NCBI RefSeq assembly: GCF_024139115.2
Contig: NC_085140.1
Span: 22,536,035 to 22,600,034, forward strand
Reading direction: 5' to 3'
DNA from: Armigeres subalbatus
Taxonomy: Eukaryota > Arthropoda > Insecta > Diptera > Culicidae
Length of the DNA: 64,000 nucleotides
The position numbers and the translations under genes were made by a program. Below the pieces are notes generated by a model. The model made no database searches and was not told the DNA's origin. It worked only from the letters and a program-made list of their open reading frames with translations. This document shows, piece by piece, positions 1 to 10,663 of the stretch. Numbering within the stretch: position 1 is the stretch's first letter; every line of letters starts with the position of its first letter.

Positions 1-478
1 ATTGACACCGGTTTATCTGCACATCTTGTTCAAATATCGTGCACAGAACCCACACACCCTGTTCGGAACTCCGTACTATATGAACAAAACCGCCATCGGA
101 AATTCCGTGGGCGGTTTCTTCAGTCGAACGGCGAAGAAAACCAAACATGGTTATCCGGGGCTCAACTCCGGGGTCGTAATGCTCCGGCTGGACCGCATCC
201 GACAATCGCGGCTGTACGAGGAAATCATCAAGCAGGAAACGGTGAAAAATATGGTGGAGAAGTACTCCTTCAAGGGTCACCTGGGCGATCAGGATTTCTA
301 CACGCTGATGGGATTCGAGTTTCCGGGACTGATCTACCGGTTGGATTGCGTTTGGAATCGCCAACTGTGCACCTGGTGGAAGGAGAACGGCTACGGTAAG
401 GTATTCGATAGCTATTTCCACTGTGAGGGGGCGATAAAATTGTATCACGGAAATTGCAATACGCGGGTGCCGGAGTGA
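1..478 (+). CDS. XXYLT1: Xyloside xylosyltransferase 1-like, C-terminal part (5' end outside window)
   Basis: The open frame runs in from the left edge and ends at a TGA at 476-478, giving about 158 residues. It reads like the C-terminal half of XXYLT1, a GT8-type ER/Golgi enzyme that adds a xylose to xylosyl-glucose on EGF repeats of Notch-like proteins. Recognisable family blocks are GYPGLNSGVVMLRLDRIRQS (acceptor-side GT8 core), GHLGDQDFYTLMGFEFP, LDCVWNRQLCTWWKENGY and the terminal YHGNCNTRVPE. The frame is intact, with no stops or frameshifts. The N-terminal membrane anchor and the DxD motif must lie upstream. The true exon start cannot be fixed because the window begins inside the gene. 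The family assignment rests on remembered motif order, but I am quite sure of it. Confidence 0.88.
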   Translation, partial: LTPVYLHILFKYRAQNPHTLFGTPYYMNKTAIGNSVGGFFSRTAKKTKHGYPGLNSGVVMLRLDRIRQSRLYEEIIKQETVKNMVEKYSFKGHLGDQDFYTLMGFEFPGLIYRLDCVWNRQLCTWWKENGYGKVFDSYFHCEGAIKLYHGNCNTRVPE

Positions 479-828
479 ATTTGGGGGCACGTATTTTCGC
501 GCATTTTACTTCTCCATGATTTTGCTACTTTTCATCGGGTGTCGGTGTTTCTGAAGCTAATCTGCTGGCTTCTTTTTTGAACCGAAGTTTCTATTCCCAA
601 AAAAGGTTCAAAGATTGAGGCAGTTTTAGTCGATGTTGTAATTTTTGTAATGGTTGGTTGTATGATTCACTGTTCTGAAGAACATACGAAATCTCATTTA
701 AAAAATTGCAGTTGGAAATAATGTGTTTTTTGGGCCACCTATTTTTGACCTGCATCAAATTTTGTTTCACTTCGCATGGTTGAAGTTTGGATTAGGTGTT
801 TACATTAGGTGCTCGGCTGTTTAGTTTA
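479..828 (+). other. Probable start of the XXYLT1 3' UTR
   Basis: This is AT-rich non-coding DNA directly downstream of the XXYLT1-like stop codon. No reading frame or repeat is recognised. Candidate poly(A) signals (AATAAA) occur later, at about 1322-1327 and 1791-1796, so the transcript may extend across the SINE at 839-1128. Confidence 0.4.
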
Positions 829-838
829 CCATATGAGT

Positions 839-1128
839 CTTCTTCTTCTCATTGGCATTACATCCCCACACTGGGACAGAGCCGCCTCGCAGCTTAGTGT
901 TCATTAAGCACTTCCACAGTTATTAACTGCGAGGTTCCTAAGCCAAGTTACCATTTTTGCATTCGTATATCATGAGGCTAACACGATGATACTTTTATGC
1001 CCAGGGAAGTCGAGACAATTTCCAATCCGAAAATTGCCTAGACCGGCACCGGGAATCGAACCCAGCCACCCTCAGTATGGTCTTGCTTTGTAGCCGCGCG
1101 TCTTACCGCACGGCTAAGGAGGGCCCCC
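839..1128 (-). mobile_element. Feilai-like tRNA-derived SINE
   Basis: On the minus strand this begins GGCCCTCCTTAGCCGTGCGG, contains an A-box-like TAGCCGTGCGGTAAGA and a B-box GGTTCGATTCC, and ends in an AAG-triplet tail (CTTCTTCTT on the plus strand). A 10-bp target-site duplication, CCATATGAGT, flanks it (829-838 and 1129-1138). The same family recurs at 54296-54580 and 59640-59885, with a diverged copy at 45252-45478. Feilai is the known abundant tRNA-related SINE of Aedes; the name is by recognition, not alignment. Confidence 0.85.
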
Positions 1129-1138
1129 CCATATGAGT

Positions 1139-2096
1139 ACTGTTTCCAAAATCAGGAAAACTTTTTGAAAATATTTATTTCTGTGAATTTTGAAAACAAT
1201 TTCGGGAGCACTGACCTCTCATGGGAAAGTAACATAACCCTTGCCATATCCTTGCAGGAATTTTTGTTTGTCTCAATTTTAAACTCACTCATATCTCTAT
1301 GCTATCGTCCATGACACTAATAATAAAGAAAGGCAATAAGAATCAAATATATCCCCTAAGGAACGCTTCCAGAGCTATTTGTAAGGTTAGATCGTTTTGG
1401 CTGCAATTTTACCGCTACTATGCGTACCTACATTTTCCTTTAAAAAAGACAAAAAACATTCCACTTTTGTGATCTCATTTTTTAAAAATGATCTGTTTTA
1501 ATTTTAACTCGTACTTTCATGTTAGCGTTAAGTTGAATACTAGTTTTAAATCAGAATTAAGTTTACTTTCGAAACATCATGTTTCTAACGCCAACTTCCA
1601 ACTCTGTTGCAATATCTGATGAATCTGTATCGAACTGCAATTCTAGCGCATTGATTTTGAGAAAATCTATTAGAAATTTTATTCTCGTTTTCGTACTTTG
1701 ATAAGTGTTACTTATTTTGAATGATTTTATTAGGATTTAGTTTTAACGATTACGACAGCCGATATACGTACCTACGTGTGTAGATTGTGAAATAAAGGCG
1801 TAATAAAAATTAGCAAGTAAGGGAGTCCGACCCATGTAGTTTCGTTCAACTGCTAAAGCATGTTGATCGTTGTTAATAGTTGGACGTTGTATAACAATAT
1901 AATCGACTGCAATTAGGATTTGATTTCACGAAGTTTACTCTAGTGCTGATAAATTAGAATAATATTAAGGCAATTATATGCCGACGAACGAATATATGCA
2001 GAAGGAATTGAATATAGTTTTCTTTTTGAAAAATAGATTAGTAATGTGACGTTTTAGTTCCGATGACATGCCTTGTATTACTTACTGTTTAATACC
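1139..2096. other. AT-rich intergenic DNA, nothing recognised
   Basis: No long frame, RNA gene or clear repeat is seen. An AATAAA at 1791-1796 could serve the upstream XXYLT1 gene. Confidence 0.4.
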
Positions 2097-2339
2097 AGAC
2101 TAAGGCCAGAGTGGCCTGTGCAATACATAAAAGTGCGGTCCATGGCTGCACTTCGCAAACCACGGAGGGTCCGCAAATCGTCCTACACCTGATCTTGCCC
2201 GCTGTGTAACTCGCCTTCTTATTCCCGTCGGATCGTTGTGGAGAACCATTCTCACCGGTTTACTGTCCGACATTCTGGCTACGTGCCCGGCCCACCGCAG
2301 TCTTCTGATTTTCGCGTTGTGTACGATGGATGGTTCTTG
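2097..2339 (-). mobile_element. RTE-type LINE fragment, part A (3' end of element)
   Basis: The sequence parallels 56266-56540 of the nearly complete RTE element further right, from the 'actaaggccgaagtggcctgtgc' region through the GGTCATGTGGC-type coding stretch to 'cgatggatggttc'. It stops abruptly at about 2339. The matching continuation is found at 5998, so this and the 5998-6418 segment look like one copy separated by a later insertion. Confidence 0.8.
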
Positions 2340-2499
2340 TTATGAACAGATGAAAAAGTAGTATCCCACGATATCCCTTATTTGGTAGTAACCGTTTATC
2401 CTAGTAACCATGTTTAGAGATAGTAAACGGAATAATAAAACTTTTCATTAGTTCTTCAAACTACAGCCAATACGGACGTGTTTTCTTTAACTCTCAAGT

Positions 2500-2517
2500 G
2501 GTTCTGGGCCCAGAGTT
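2500..2517 (+). other. Copia-like primer-binding site
   Basis: GTGGTTCTGGGCCCAGAG lies just downstream of the left LTR-like sequence. Copia elements prime from an internal piece of initiator tRNA-Met, and this string has the expected TGGGCCCAG core. Confidence 0.55.
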
Positions 2518-2577
2518 ATTGGCCATTGTTGGAAGAAAAGATATATCGCTCAGTCGTCAGAATTGTCCGAGAATGGT

Positions 2578-2700
2578 TCTTCCAATGGATTATGCGAATA
2601 TTCAAAGCGGTAGGAGTACTAGCAAAAGTGGAACTAGTGGAGGTGATGGTGCAACTACTAGTAGGACTAGTAGAGTTAGTGTGCATTTAATAGCTCCGGT
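2578..2700 (+). pseudogene. Start of copia gag (interrupted)
   Basis: A short frame gives MVLPMDYANIQSGRSTSKSG followed by a Ser/Gly/Thr-rich run, as would suit a Gag N-terminus just behind the PBS. It is broken about 100 bases later by low-complexity CGCGGATTT sequence. The continuation of Gag reappears at about 4431. I infer the link from position and orientation only. Confidence 0.4.
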
Positions 2701-2734
2701 TCGCACGTTCGGAAACGCAGTTACAGGGTTGTTA

Positions 2735-4430
2735 CGACTACGCGGATTTCGCAATTTTCGCGTATTTCGCGGTTTTCGCGGATTTGGCGCGGATTTACAT
2801 ACCGATTTGAAGACTGCGCGCGGATTTAGTTTTAGGTGAAAATTAACTAAAAAATCTGAATGTAATGCATGGAGCTTCCTTTCTATAGTAAAATAATGTT
2901 GAGAATAAACTTTACGTTTGAAGTCCATACTTCCACAAATTTTCGGACATTTCCAAGTCCTTATTGAATGTCATGCATTACACTTTTGTTCAATCGTTCA
3001 ACAAGTATTATAAGAGGATTCTCGTCACTTTTGGTCATTAATTATTGATTCCTAAAATCCATTTTTTTATCTCATCAAATCTTCCATCCCAAAGTTTCTT
3101 CTCTTGTAGGATTGAAGGTTTTATATTGCTTTCATAGCATTTCTTTAGAATGAATCAGAGTATATACAACAATTGAAAAACAAAAATGTTCTTTGATTTG
3201 ATGCAGATGCCTTACTATAACAAGAATTTTCGCAGTGATAGAGGAGGAATTTTGTTCAGCAATTGAAAGGTCAATTTCCACAGATATTTTCGGATCCACC
3301 AGGAAATCCACAAGACTTGTTAAGAAATTTTTGCGTTATTTTCGGATAACTATTATATAAGTTTTTTCTTCGAAATTCCAGCTTGGAGAGTATTTTTGCA
3401 GAATTTTGTTATGATAAATTGTAAACATTTTTTTTGAGAGATTCATAGAGCAATTTTCACGGCAATTCCTGTAGCGATAACAACAGACAAAATTTAAAAG
3501 TTCCGCTTTGAATTTACGGGAGAACTCCCGGAAGTTCTTGTGTTTTTACCAACGTATTTCTGTAAAAAAATCCAGAGCGATTTCAACAGGAATTCATTGA
3601 TGGATTCTCGCATGTATTGTCGTAAAAAATCCTGCGGATTATTCTGGATAAATTCCTCCAGATTAAATTTATGAAAAAGTATTCGAATGAATTTTTGCAT
3701 AAATTCTACCGCAGCAATTTCCAGACAAACTTCCACAGGAACCCGGAGAAAATTTGTGCAGATATCCTTGGAGATTTCCAATGAAATTCAAGTACTACTG
3801 ACACAGGAGTTCCTGCTACATTTTTCAGTAGAATTTCTGTAAATAACCCTTAGAGAAATTTCTGCAAAAAATCTTGTTGGACTTCCGCATGACAACTTTC
3901 TTCAGGAGAGTTTTATGTTTTAGAAAATAGAACATTCAACGAAACCTGAGCAAATATGTTAGGTTTCAATTTTTGTGTGTGTCTTTATTAGGGAGACTTT
4001 CAGCCCGAGGCTGGCTCGTCTCCGATTTACATGATCTTTTTACCTAATCTCTACGCAAGTTTGTGTTATGAACAAAAATTACAACAAAATAGCAAACATC
4101 CTGCTTTAGGTTTACTTAGCCTTGCTACTAGAATGGTTGTAATAATAACTGCGATATTATTTGTTCAATTTGATACAAACATGTAGCTTAAAAACATATT
4201 TAAAGAAATGAATAATATTGCATAATACGCACTTCAAAAGAAAACGTTCAGAAAATTGTGATAATTGTGATACATTATAAAAATATGATATTTCGCGCGT
4301 TTGGGCCAGAATTTACCCCTTAATCGCGCGGATTTGGCACGAATTAAATTTCATAACGCGCGGAAATGGCGCGGATTTGATTTTGGTCGGCGCGGATTTG
4401 GCGCGGAAAATATTTCAGGTTCTCCGGAAC
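2735..4430. repeat. Insertion bounded by GCGCGGATTT-type repeat clusters
   Basis: Left edge (2735-2830) and right edge (4290-4412) both consist of several direct copies of a motif like GCGCGGATTTGGCGCGGA in the same orientation. The interior (2850-4290) is AT-rich and includes a stretch from about 3290 to 3960 built of loosely repeated 'aatttctncagnaattcc' words. No coding potential is recognised. The class of element is unknown to me. Confidence 0.5.
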
Positions 4431-5184
4431 AACCCTGCAGTTAGTCTACCGGCAATGGAGAAACTAAAGGGACGACAGAATTATGCTTCCTGGTCTTTTG
4501 CGATGAAAATGATCTTGATCCGTGAAGGAACTTGGAGAGCGGTAAAACCAATAGATGTTCAGAACGTTGATCAAGACATGTGTGAGCGAGCTTTAGCGAC
4601 CATTTGTTCTAGGAGAAACGTAACTTCAGCTTGGTAAGAACAGCGAAGACAGCAAAAGAAGCTTGGGACAAGTTACAGCAAGCATTTCAAGATAACGGAT
4701 TAATAAGCAGGTTTAGACTACTGGATAAGCTGACATCAATCAAGTTGGACGAATGCGAAAGTGTTGAAGATTACGTGGTTCAGTTAGTGACAACAGCGAA
4801 TGATTTAAGCAAAATCGGCTTCGAAGTTAATGATCAATGGCTCGCGTCTTTATTGTTACCAGAGTACTATAATCCAATGATTATGGGATTGCAAGCATCC
4901 GGTATCAATCTCACAGCTGATGTGGTAAAATCAAAATCATTCAAGATGTGAAATGGCCGTTGAAGAATTGCGGTACTGGTGGAGCTCTTTATACGGAATC
5001 ACAACCGAAATACTTGAAAAGCAACCAGAAAAATGGAGTCTGTTTTACATGTAACAAGCCGGGGAATGTTGCAGCAAGGTGTCCACAAAGGTCTACATTT
5101 ACATCGAAATCCAAAGCAAAGGCATTGTGTGCATCATGGGCGATTGATGATTGCTTCATAGACGGTCAGAAGATAGTTTCGTAA
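4431..5184 (+). pseudogene. Copia-type Gag, frameshifted
   Basis: Three overlapping frames (to 4637, from 4631 to 4951, from 4948) together read as a Ty1/copia Gag: MEKLKGRQNYASWSFAMKMI, then TAKEAWDKLQQAFQDNGL, then LLDKLTSIKLDECESVEDYV, then a zinc knuckle CFTCNKPGNVAARC. The knuckle has the CX2CX4(x)X4C spacing, but the expected His is Asn, so it would not bind zinc normally. Two frameshifts (about 4634 and 4950) confirm decay. No other Gag domain is recognisable. Confidence 0.85.
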
Positions 5185-5516
5185 AGCAAATAGATTGGGT
5201 ACATCCTATCGATACAGCAAGTGGTCAATGCATCAATTCTATTGCAAAAGGAACAGTGAATTTGGAATTAGAGAAAGGGCCAATTCAAGTTGAAGATGTA
5301 TTGATGGTTCCAGAGTTGTCAGCAAATCTTTTATCCATCAGCAAAATTTGTGAAAAAAAAAATATGACGGTATTATTCAATTCCGATGGTTTTCGCAACG
5401 TACGAGACGAAAATGGTGAAGAATTCGTTACTGGAATTCAAGAGAATGGTATGTATAGGCTGCTCACGAAACGATCTCAGAAAGCATTTATAGTTAATCC
5501 TAGTAACCATGTTTAG
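5151..5516 (+). pseudogene. Copia-type protease to integrase N-terminus, truncated
   Basis: This continues Gag after another frameshift. The stretch IDTASGQCINSIAKGTVNLE, then VEDVLMVPELSANLLSISKI and ENGMYRLL is the familiar copia region between the aspartic protease and the integrase zinc finger. The protease active-site DSGAS is absent or degenerate. The frame runs straight into LTR-like sequence near 5496, so integrase, RT and RNase H were deleted. Confidence 0.8.
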
Positions 5517-5523
5517 AGTTAAG

Positions 5524-5929
5524 CAGGAGGTCGGGGGTTCAATCCCAGGCTCGTCCCTTTACTATTTTGTATTTTTATCGTAGTTATTTCTGTGGTTCAC
5601 GTTATACCAAAACGATTCCTACTGTTATAACCTTCTACACTATCCCAAAACCTCCCGTGGCACCTATGAGAGGTCCTAGAGTTCTCTGCATCTTTCTTAA
5701 GTAGGTGTCCAACTAACCATCCTTCCCCTTCCTCAGCATTCGCAAGGACGTGGCCAGGACAGATTTCGACCATTGGAGGGTGCATTGATTCCATCTAAGA
5801 GATAGTGATTAGTCCCAAATCAATATCTGTGGTAACGGATGAAAGTGATGCTACTCTCATACAATAGTCTTGGCTTGTACCACCTACGAATTTGTGCGAA
5901 CTGCTAAATGCTAATGCTAATGCTAATTC
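5524..5929 (+). mobile_element. tRNA-derived SINE with (AATGCT)n tail, 5'-truncated
   Basis: It begins inside a tRNA-like head with a B-box variant GGGTTCAATCC, then a body shared with 8634-9045 and a tail of AATGCTAATGCT repeats. It is bordered by a perfect 22-bp direct repeat that starts CTAGTAACCATGTTTAG (5502-5523 and 5930-5951), which is LTR sequence of the copia element. So the SINE landed in the 3' LTR. The A-box half of the head is missing relative to the other copy. Confidence 0.85.
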
Positions 5930-5997
5930 TAGTAACCATGTTTAGAGTTAGTAAACAGAATAATAAAACTTTTCATTAGTTCTTCAAACTACAGCCA

Positions 5998-6418
5998 ATA
6001 CGGACGTGCCGATGCAACTCGTGGTTCATTCGCCTCCTCCATGTACCGTCTGTCATCTGCACGGCCCCATAGATGGTACGCAGCACTTTCCAGGTCCCGA
6101 TCGATTGTATCATATGCGGCTTTGAAGTCGATAAATAGATGATGTGTGGGCACGTTGTATTCGTGACATTTATGCAATACGTACGGAGAACACCTGATCT
6201 GTGGTAGAGCGTTAACCCATAAAACCCGCCTGGTACTGCCCCACGAACACTCTTGCAATTGGTGTTAGACGACGGCATAAAATTTTGGAAAGTACCTTGT
6301 AGGCGGCGTTTAGCAATGTGATTGCGCGGTAGTTGCTACAATCCAGCTTATCGCCCTTTTAGATGGGACACACGACACCTTCCATTCACTCCTGCGGTAA
6401 AACCTCAGGAGCACTGCG
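5998..6418 (-). mobile_element. RTE-type LINE fragment, part B, internally deleted
   Basis: This matches the RTE element at 56549-56634, then jumps directly at about 6090 to the region equivalent to 57342-57655, an internal deletion of roughly 700 bp. The translated minus strand shows HHLFIDFKAAYDTIDRD, the RT palm motif. It continues exactly where 2097-2339 breaks off. Confidence 0.82.
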
Positions 6419-6477
6419 TGATGTTCCGAAAGTGAACAATGAGATCGATCCTCCTTCACAAGATCTTAAAAGGGTTA

Positions 6478-7290
6478 TTCATAAGTAACTATGAAGATAG
6501 AGCTGTCGCATGATACGTTTTGGTCTACAAACGGAGAAGTACATTCCTACAGGTTTCCTCGAAGCACCCCATGAGGTTCCGAGAGTGGCCAATGTGACTT
6601 TCACCCTTCAGGAAGACTTCAGAAGTTTGTTAATGAGAAACCATGAAAATAAGCTGCCGCATGACACGTTTTTACCTAAAATTGAAAATGTCCATACCTA
6701 CAGGTTCCGTCGGGACAGACTGTGATGTTCCGGTAATGACAAACAATTTCTTCTACACTTTACAGACTTACCAGAAAATTATTTGTGGAAAATCATGAAG
6801 AATGAGTTGTCGCACGACACTTAAATCGGAAATGTCCCCTTCTACAGTTTCCCCGGTGATATTCCGGAAGTGGCCAATGAGCTCTTTTACACTTTACAGA
6901 CTTCCCAGAAATTTATTAGTGAACATTCATGATGATAGAGCTGGGGCATGATTTATTTTAGTCTAAAGTCGGAAATGTCCGATTCTACAGGTTCCCCTGG
7001 GGCATCACGTAATATTCCGGTAGTAGCCAGTAAGTTTAATATTTTTTTATGGAATCACCAGAGGATTATTCATGAGAAATCATGACGACAGAGTAGTCGC
7101 AGGACATGTTTTGGTCAACAAATAAAATTTTCCATTACTGCCGGTTCCCCCGTGGCACTCCATGAGCTTCTGGAAGTGGCCAATGAGGTCTTACAGACTT
7201 TACAGACGTACCAGAAATTAGAAATTATGAGAAATTATGAAGAAAGAGCCGAGTCGCATGACATGTTTTTTTTTAGTAAAAACTAAAATG
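6478..7290. repeat. Diverged tandem satellite, about 153-bp monomer
   Basis: Six monomers can be phased on the words 'gatagagctgtcgcatgacacg', at about 6492, 6645, 6797, 6930, 7083 and 7240 (spacing 153, 152, 133, 153 and 157). Other shared words are GGAAATGTCC, CTACAGGTTCCCC, GGAAGTGGCCAATGAG and TTTACAGACTTACCAGAAA. Monomers are diverged, so the array is old. Short open frames in it are chance. Confidence 0.8.
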
Positions 7291-7479
7291 TCCCCTCCTA
7301 CGACTTCCCCGGGGGCATTGTATTTGGGGACATCCTGGAGACGCTCATAAGCACTTAAAAAATCTGAAAAATCACTAATAGAACCGTATTTAGTATAGCT
7401 TTGTTTTTAGGTAATGTTTGAGAAGAGTTTCATATAATAAAATAAAGTTTTCACCAAAATACCCCAAATGCCATATCGT

Positions 7480-8475
7480 AGGTACCCCAACGAAATCTGG
7501 AATAACTCCGAAACCATACGGAATCTGGACACCACTCGTGAAGTGGAATCGAAAATAGAATAAAAACTGGACCTTGTCTCATAATTTCAAATTGATCGGT
7601 TGAAAGCGAACAGAGTTATGATTTGTTCAATTTCAAAATTTACCTGGTGTTAATTTTTAAGGCAACGTGAGGAGACTTGATCACCCCCTGTTTTATCGAG
7701 AACTAAACTAGTTTGGTTCTAGCGTATTTTTTAGAATAGATCCTCTAAACAAATGACCTTTATGTGGTGAGTTATATTTTGGATTGACAACCTTATTTAT
7801 TCTGCAGGGCGGTTTGTATGTTTTGACCTTTCTAAAAAAAAAATTTATTGGCCATGCAAAATTTGAACAACTTTTCATAACAATGACCAAATGCTTTCGT
7901 TTTTTCACAGCACAAAGTTTTAGGATATTTGGATTTGAAGTTATTGCCTCAATATGGGGACACTTGATCCCCCATTAGTCACCCATACAAAAATTTGGCG
8001 AAAAATTTCAAAAAAATATAAATCTGTTCTCAGGCTTCTATTTTTTTGTAGATTTGACAGATTTGATGAAGAGTTGGCAGGGAAAATTATTTATTGCGTA
8101 GATATCATAAAAGGGGGATAAAGTCTCCCCAAATTTTAAAATTGCATGTGCTATCGAATTCAATAACAAAAATCGTTCATGTATACGCACAGCAATTCGA
8201 AAATCTGAGGTCGGCTTTCTAATTTTATCAAAACAAGTTCTTGGAGAGGGATCAATTTCCCCCGAGAATTTCAAAAGTCGATTTTTGACAGCCTTCCAAA
8301 AAATCGATTGTGTATCAATAACGACAATAATTTAAGGACTGTCATATATCAGTAAAGTTAAATACTATATTTCTTAGAGAGTCTGTGTGGAAATCGCGTA
8401 TGTTTATTTATTTTTGGCTGTGATACATCGGGAATCAGAAAAGGGGATCAAGTCTCCCCAGTCTCCCCTATCCAG
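7480..8475. repeat. Element with five quasi-palindromic GGGGATCAAGTCTCCCC motifs
   Basis: The motif or its reverse complement occurs at about 7672, 7952, 8114, 8246 and 8435. The first two read GGGGACACTTGATCCCC-like and the last three read GGGGATCAAGTCTCCCC-like, so orientation flips in the middle as in an inverted-repeat element. No coding region is recognised between them. Confidence 0.5.
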
Positions 8476-8633
8476 CTAAAGCAATTTTTTTACTTTACAA
8501 TATTATTATTATTAGCTTACTCTCCAATATTATTTATTAATCACCGCATCCGTAAAAATTACAAAACAAGTCTCAAGTTTCAAGTCCCCTGATATAGAAC
8601 TCTTTTTTCACTAATAGGCCTTGTGTTCGGGAG

Positions 8634-9045
8634 AGTGACGAGCTCGGTTGTCTAGTGGCTACCGCTACTGCCTTATAAACAGGAGGTCTAGGGTTCAATT
8701 CCAGACTCGTACATTTCCTACTTTGTATTTCTATCTTAGTTCTTTTTGTGTTTCACGTTCTACCAAAACGATTCTTACTGGCATCTTACGTGACATCTAT
8801 GAGAGGTCGTAGACTTCTCTGCATATTTCTTAAGCAGGTGTCCAACACACCATCCTTCCTCTTCCTCAGCATTTGCAAGGACGTGGCCAGGACATATCTT
8901 GACTATTGGACTGCTTTCATCTAAGAGATAGTGGTTAGTCCCAAATCAATATCTGTGGTAACGGCTGAAAGTGATGCTACTCTCATACAATAGTCTTGAT
9001 TTGTACCACCTACGAATTTGTGCGAATAGCTCAATGCTAATGCAA
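8634..9045 (+). mobile_element. tRNA-derived SINE with (AATGCT)n tail, full head
   Basis: It is flanked by an 18-bp target-site duplication AGGCCTTGTGTTCGGGAG (8616-8633 and 9046-9063). The tRNA-like head has an A-box region TCTAGTGGCTACCGCTAC and a B-box-like GGGTTCAATTCC. The body is shared with 5524-5929 (for example GGACGTGGCCAGGACA and CCTACGAATTTGTGCGAA). The tail is short (AATGCTAATGC). Confidence 0.88.
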
Positions 9046-9199
9046 AGGCCTTGTGTTCGGGAGTGGGTCAACCTCATTCGAGGACCTGTCCATAAGGATG
9101 CCGTTGTATTTTAATGGATTACGTCATTTGTCCAAATTTGCGAAACATGGCGTTTAAAAATCTGTCTTTCATCATCTGCTAACACAAGATTTCCGTTGT

Positions 9200-9600
9200 T
9201 CTGTTCAACGACCGTTCAACGCTTGGTATGGATACGGTAGTCTACGATCACCAAACTTTGAGTTGAAGTCCATTGCTATGGTTTCCCAAACTCCCTTTTG
9301 GCGCGAACGCACGTTCCATTGGTGTTGGTTTCTCGGGTCTTCCAAAGGTTGCACATACTTCACAAGATTTAGTCCAATTCTCTGCATCCTTAGATATTCC
9401 AGGCTACCAAACGAGTTTTCTCAATATACTTTTGAGTTTATCGGTCATCGGATGACCCAAGTGTGCAACTTTCAAAGTTTTGCTCCGTAAATTAAAGAAC
9501 AACCTCATGCCAGAATATTTAACAAGCATGATTGTATCTTCTGGTTACTGTTTGACCAGTATTCCATCTTTTGTTGTTGAATTTCTTCCTCAGTAAGGAA
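9200..9600 (-). pseudogene. Ty3/gypsy integrase remnant (zinc-binding domain)
   Basis: Read on the minus strand from about 9500, the frame gives LRSKTLKVAHLGHPMTDKLK, then a region ending PGISKDAENWTKSCEVCATF and PEKPTPMERAFAPKG. After a frameshift it continues GVWETIAMDFNSKFGDRR. This is the H2C2 zinc domain of gypsy integrase leading to the first catalytic Asp (MDFN). An in-frame TAG replaces one Trp of the WWPGI motif. Only this fragment is present. It was not reported by simple frame length because of the stop and frameshift. Confidence 0.85.
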
Positions 9601-10663
9601 TCCAGCAGTATTCACCTCCAGCTAGCGAAGCGATTTACCATGACCTAGTGTCTTCTTCAAAGGGTTCATCAATACCGACGTACACTAACCCCACATATAT
9701 GGGTCACTTTGAAACAATAATTACCCAACTAACATTTAATGTCAATGTAAATGTTATTTCAACTCGTCTATACGGTTTCAAGCTGAATATGTGAGCTATA
9801 CATATGATCAAGAACTTCTATTCAATTGTTTTACCAGCAAATTTGGCGAATCTATACAGCTGTTTTTGACGTGCCTGCACAACTACTTTACAGCATGTTA
9901 CACAATTTTTTCCCAATTTTTACTAAACCATTTAGTAATACAATTCGCTTCAATGGCGCTCATTCAAATTTTTTGAATCTGGTAAATAAGTTTTATACAG
10001 CCACTGAATTCAATTTGATTAAATATTATTTGAGAGGAGAGTAAATTTATTGTTTTTTGTGAAAACTGAAATATCAATTTTGTCTATAGTCACTCCATTT
10101 TGCACATTGGTTAAGGTGAATCGCGTTGGAGTCCAATTAAAATTCTACATAGCGCTTTGAAGGGCACATAACTCGAAAAGTAAACGACAGACATAAACGG
10201 AAAGTAGTTTTTCACCTTTGCTCACTTGCAGCATACACGAAAAATGGTTTCCAGATGTGCTAACTGCCTAAATATTCACATTTGTGCGAGCAAAAACGCG
10301 AGGTGAGGGATAGCACGGCCATTGTGGCTGCCATTTTGGACGCCGCCGTAACTCACCTTAAATGGAAATGACTCATATTAGTGTGTGGCCCATGATTGTG
10401 GGGTACTCAGTGTACAGACGAGATGATGGATCAGCGATGTTATCTCTGCATCGGACATATTCATATATGGGCTGAGTCTTAAAGCCCAGCCATCAGCTCT
10501 GGTTAGCGCCTGTTTTGAATCCTCACGTGATCTATTCAGAACCAAAATTAATCCTTGGGCGTCTGTTCGCAGGGTGAAACGTCTTAATCTTCTTAACTTA
10601 ATCCACTTTAACTGAACCGCGATCGTAAATTTTAAGTAATTGTGTCACGTAGAATCTTTAACT
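9601..10663. other. Non-coding DNA left of the CR1-like LINE
   Basis: AT-rich to 10100, then more balanced. Short frames near 9791-10044 have no recognisable content. The last 150 bases may be the 5' UTR of the LINE ORF1 that starts at 10664. Confidence 0.4.

Larger units (their letters stand above)
2340..5997 (+). mobile_element. Decayed copia-type LTR retrotransposon inserted in the RTE copy
   Basis: Both ends carry a related stretch running from CTAGTAACCATGTTTAGAG through TTCTTCAAACTACAGC to CAATACGGACGTG (2396-2480 and 5930-6007). I read these as LTR remnants. After the left copy comes GTGGTTCTGGGCCCAGAG (2500-2517), resembling the copia primer-binding site that matches an internal fragment of initiator tRNA-Met. 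Gag and the start of the protease/integrase region lie between 4431 and 5500. The rest of pol is missing, and about 1.7 kb of foreign DNA separates the start of gag from its body. The element is dead. Confidence 0.7.

Noticed and set aside
6510..6725. 71-codon frame in the 153-bp satellite
   Set aside because: Satellite monomers read by chance; not maintained in other monomers.
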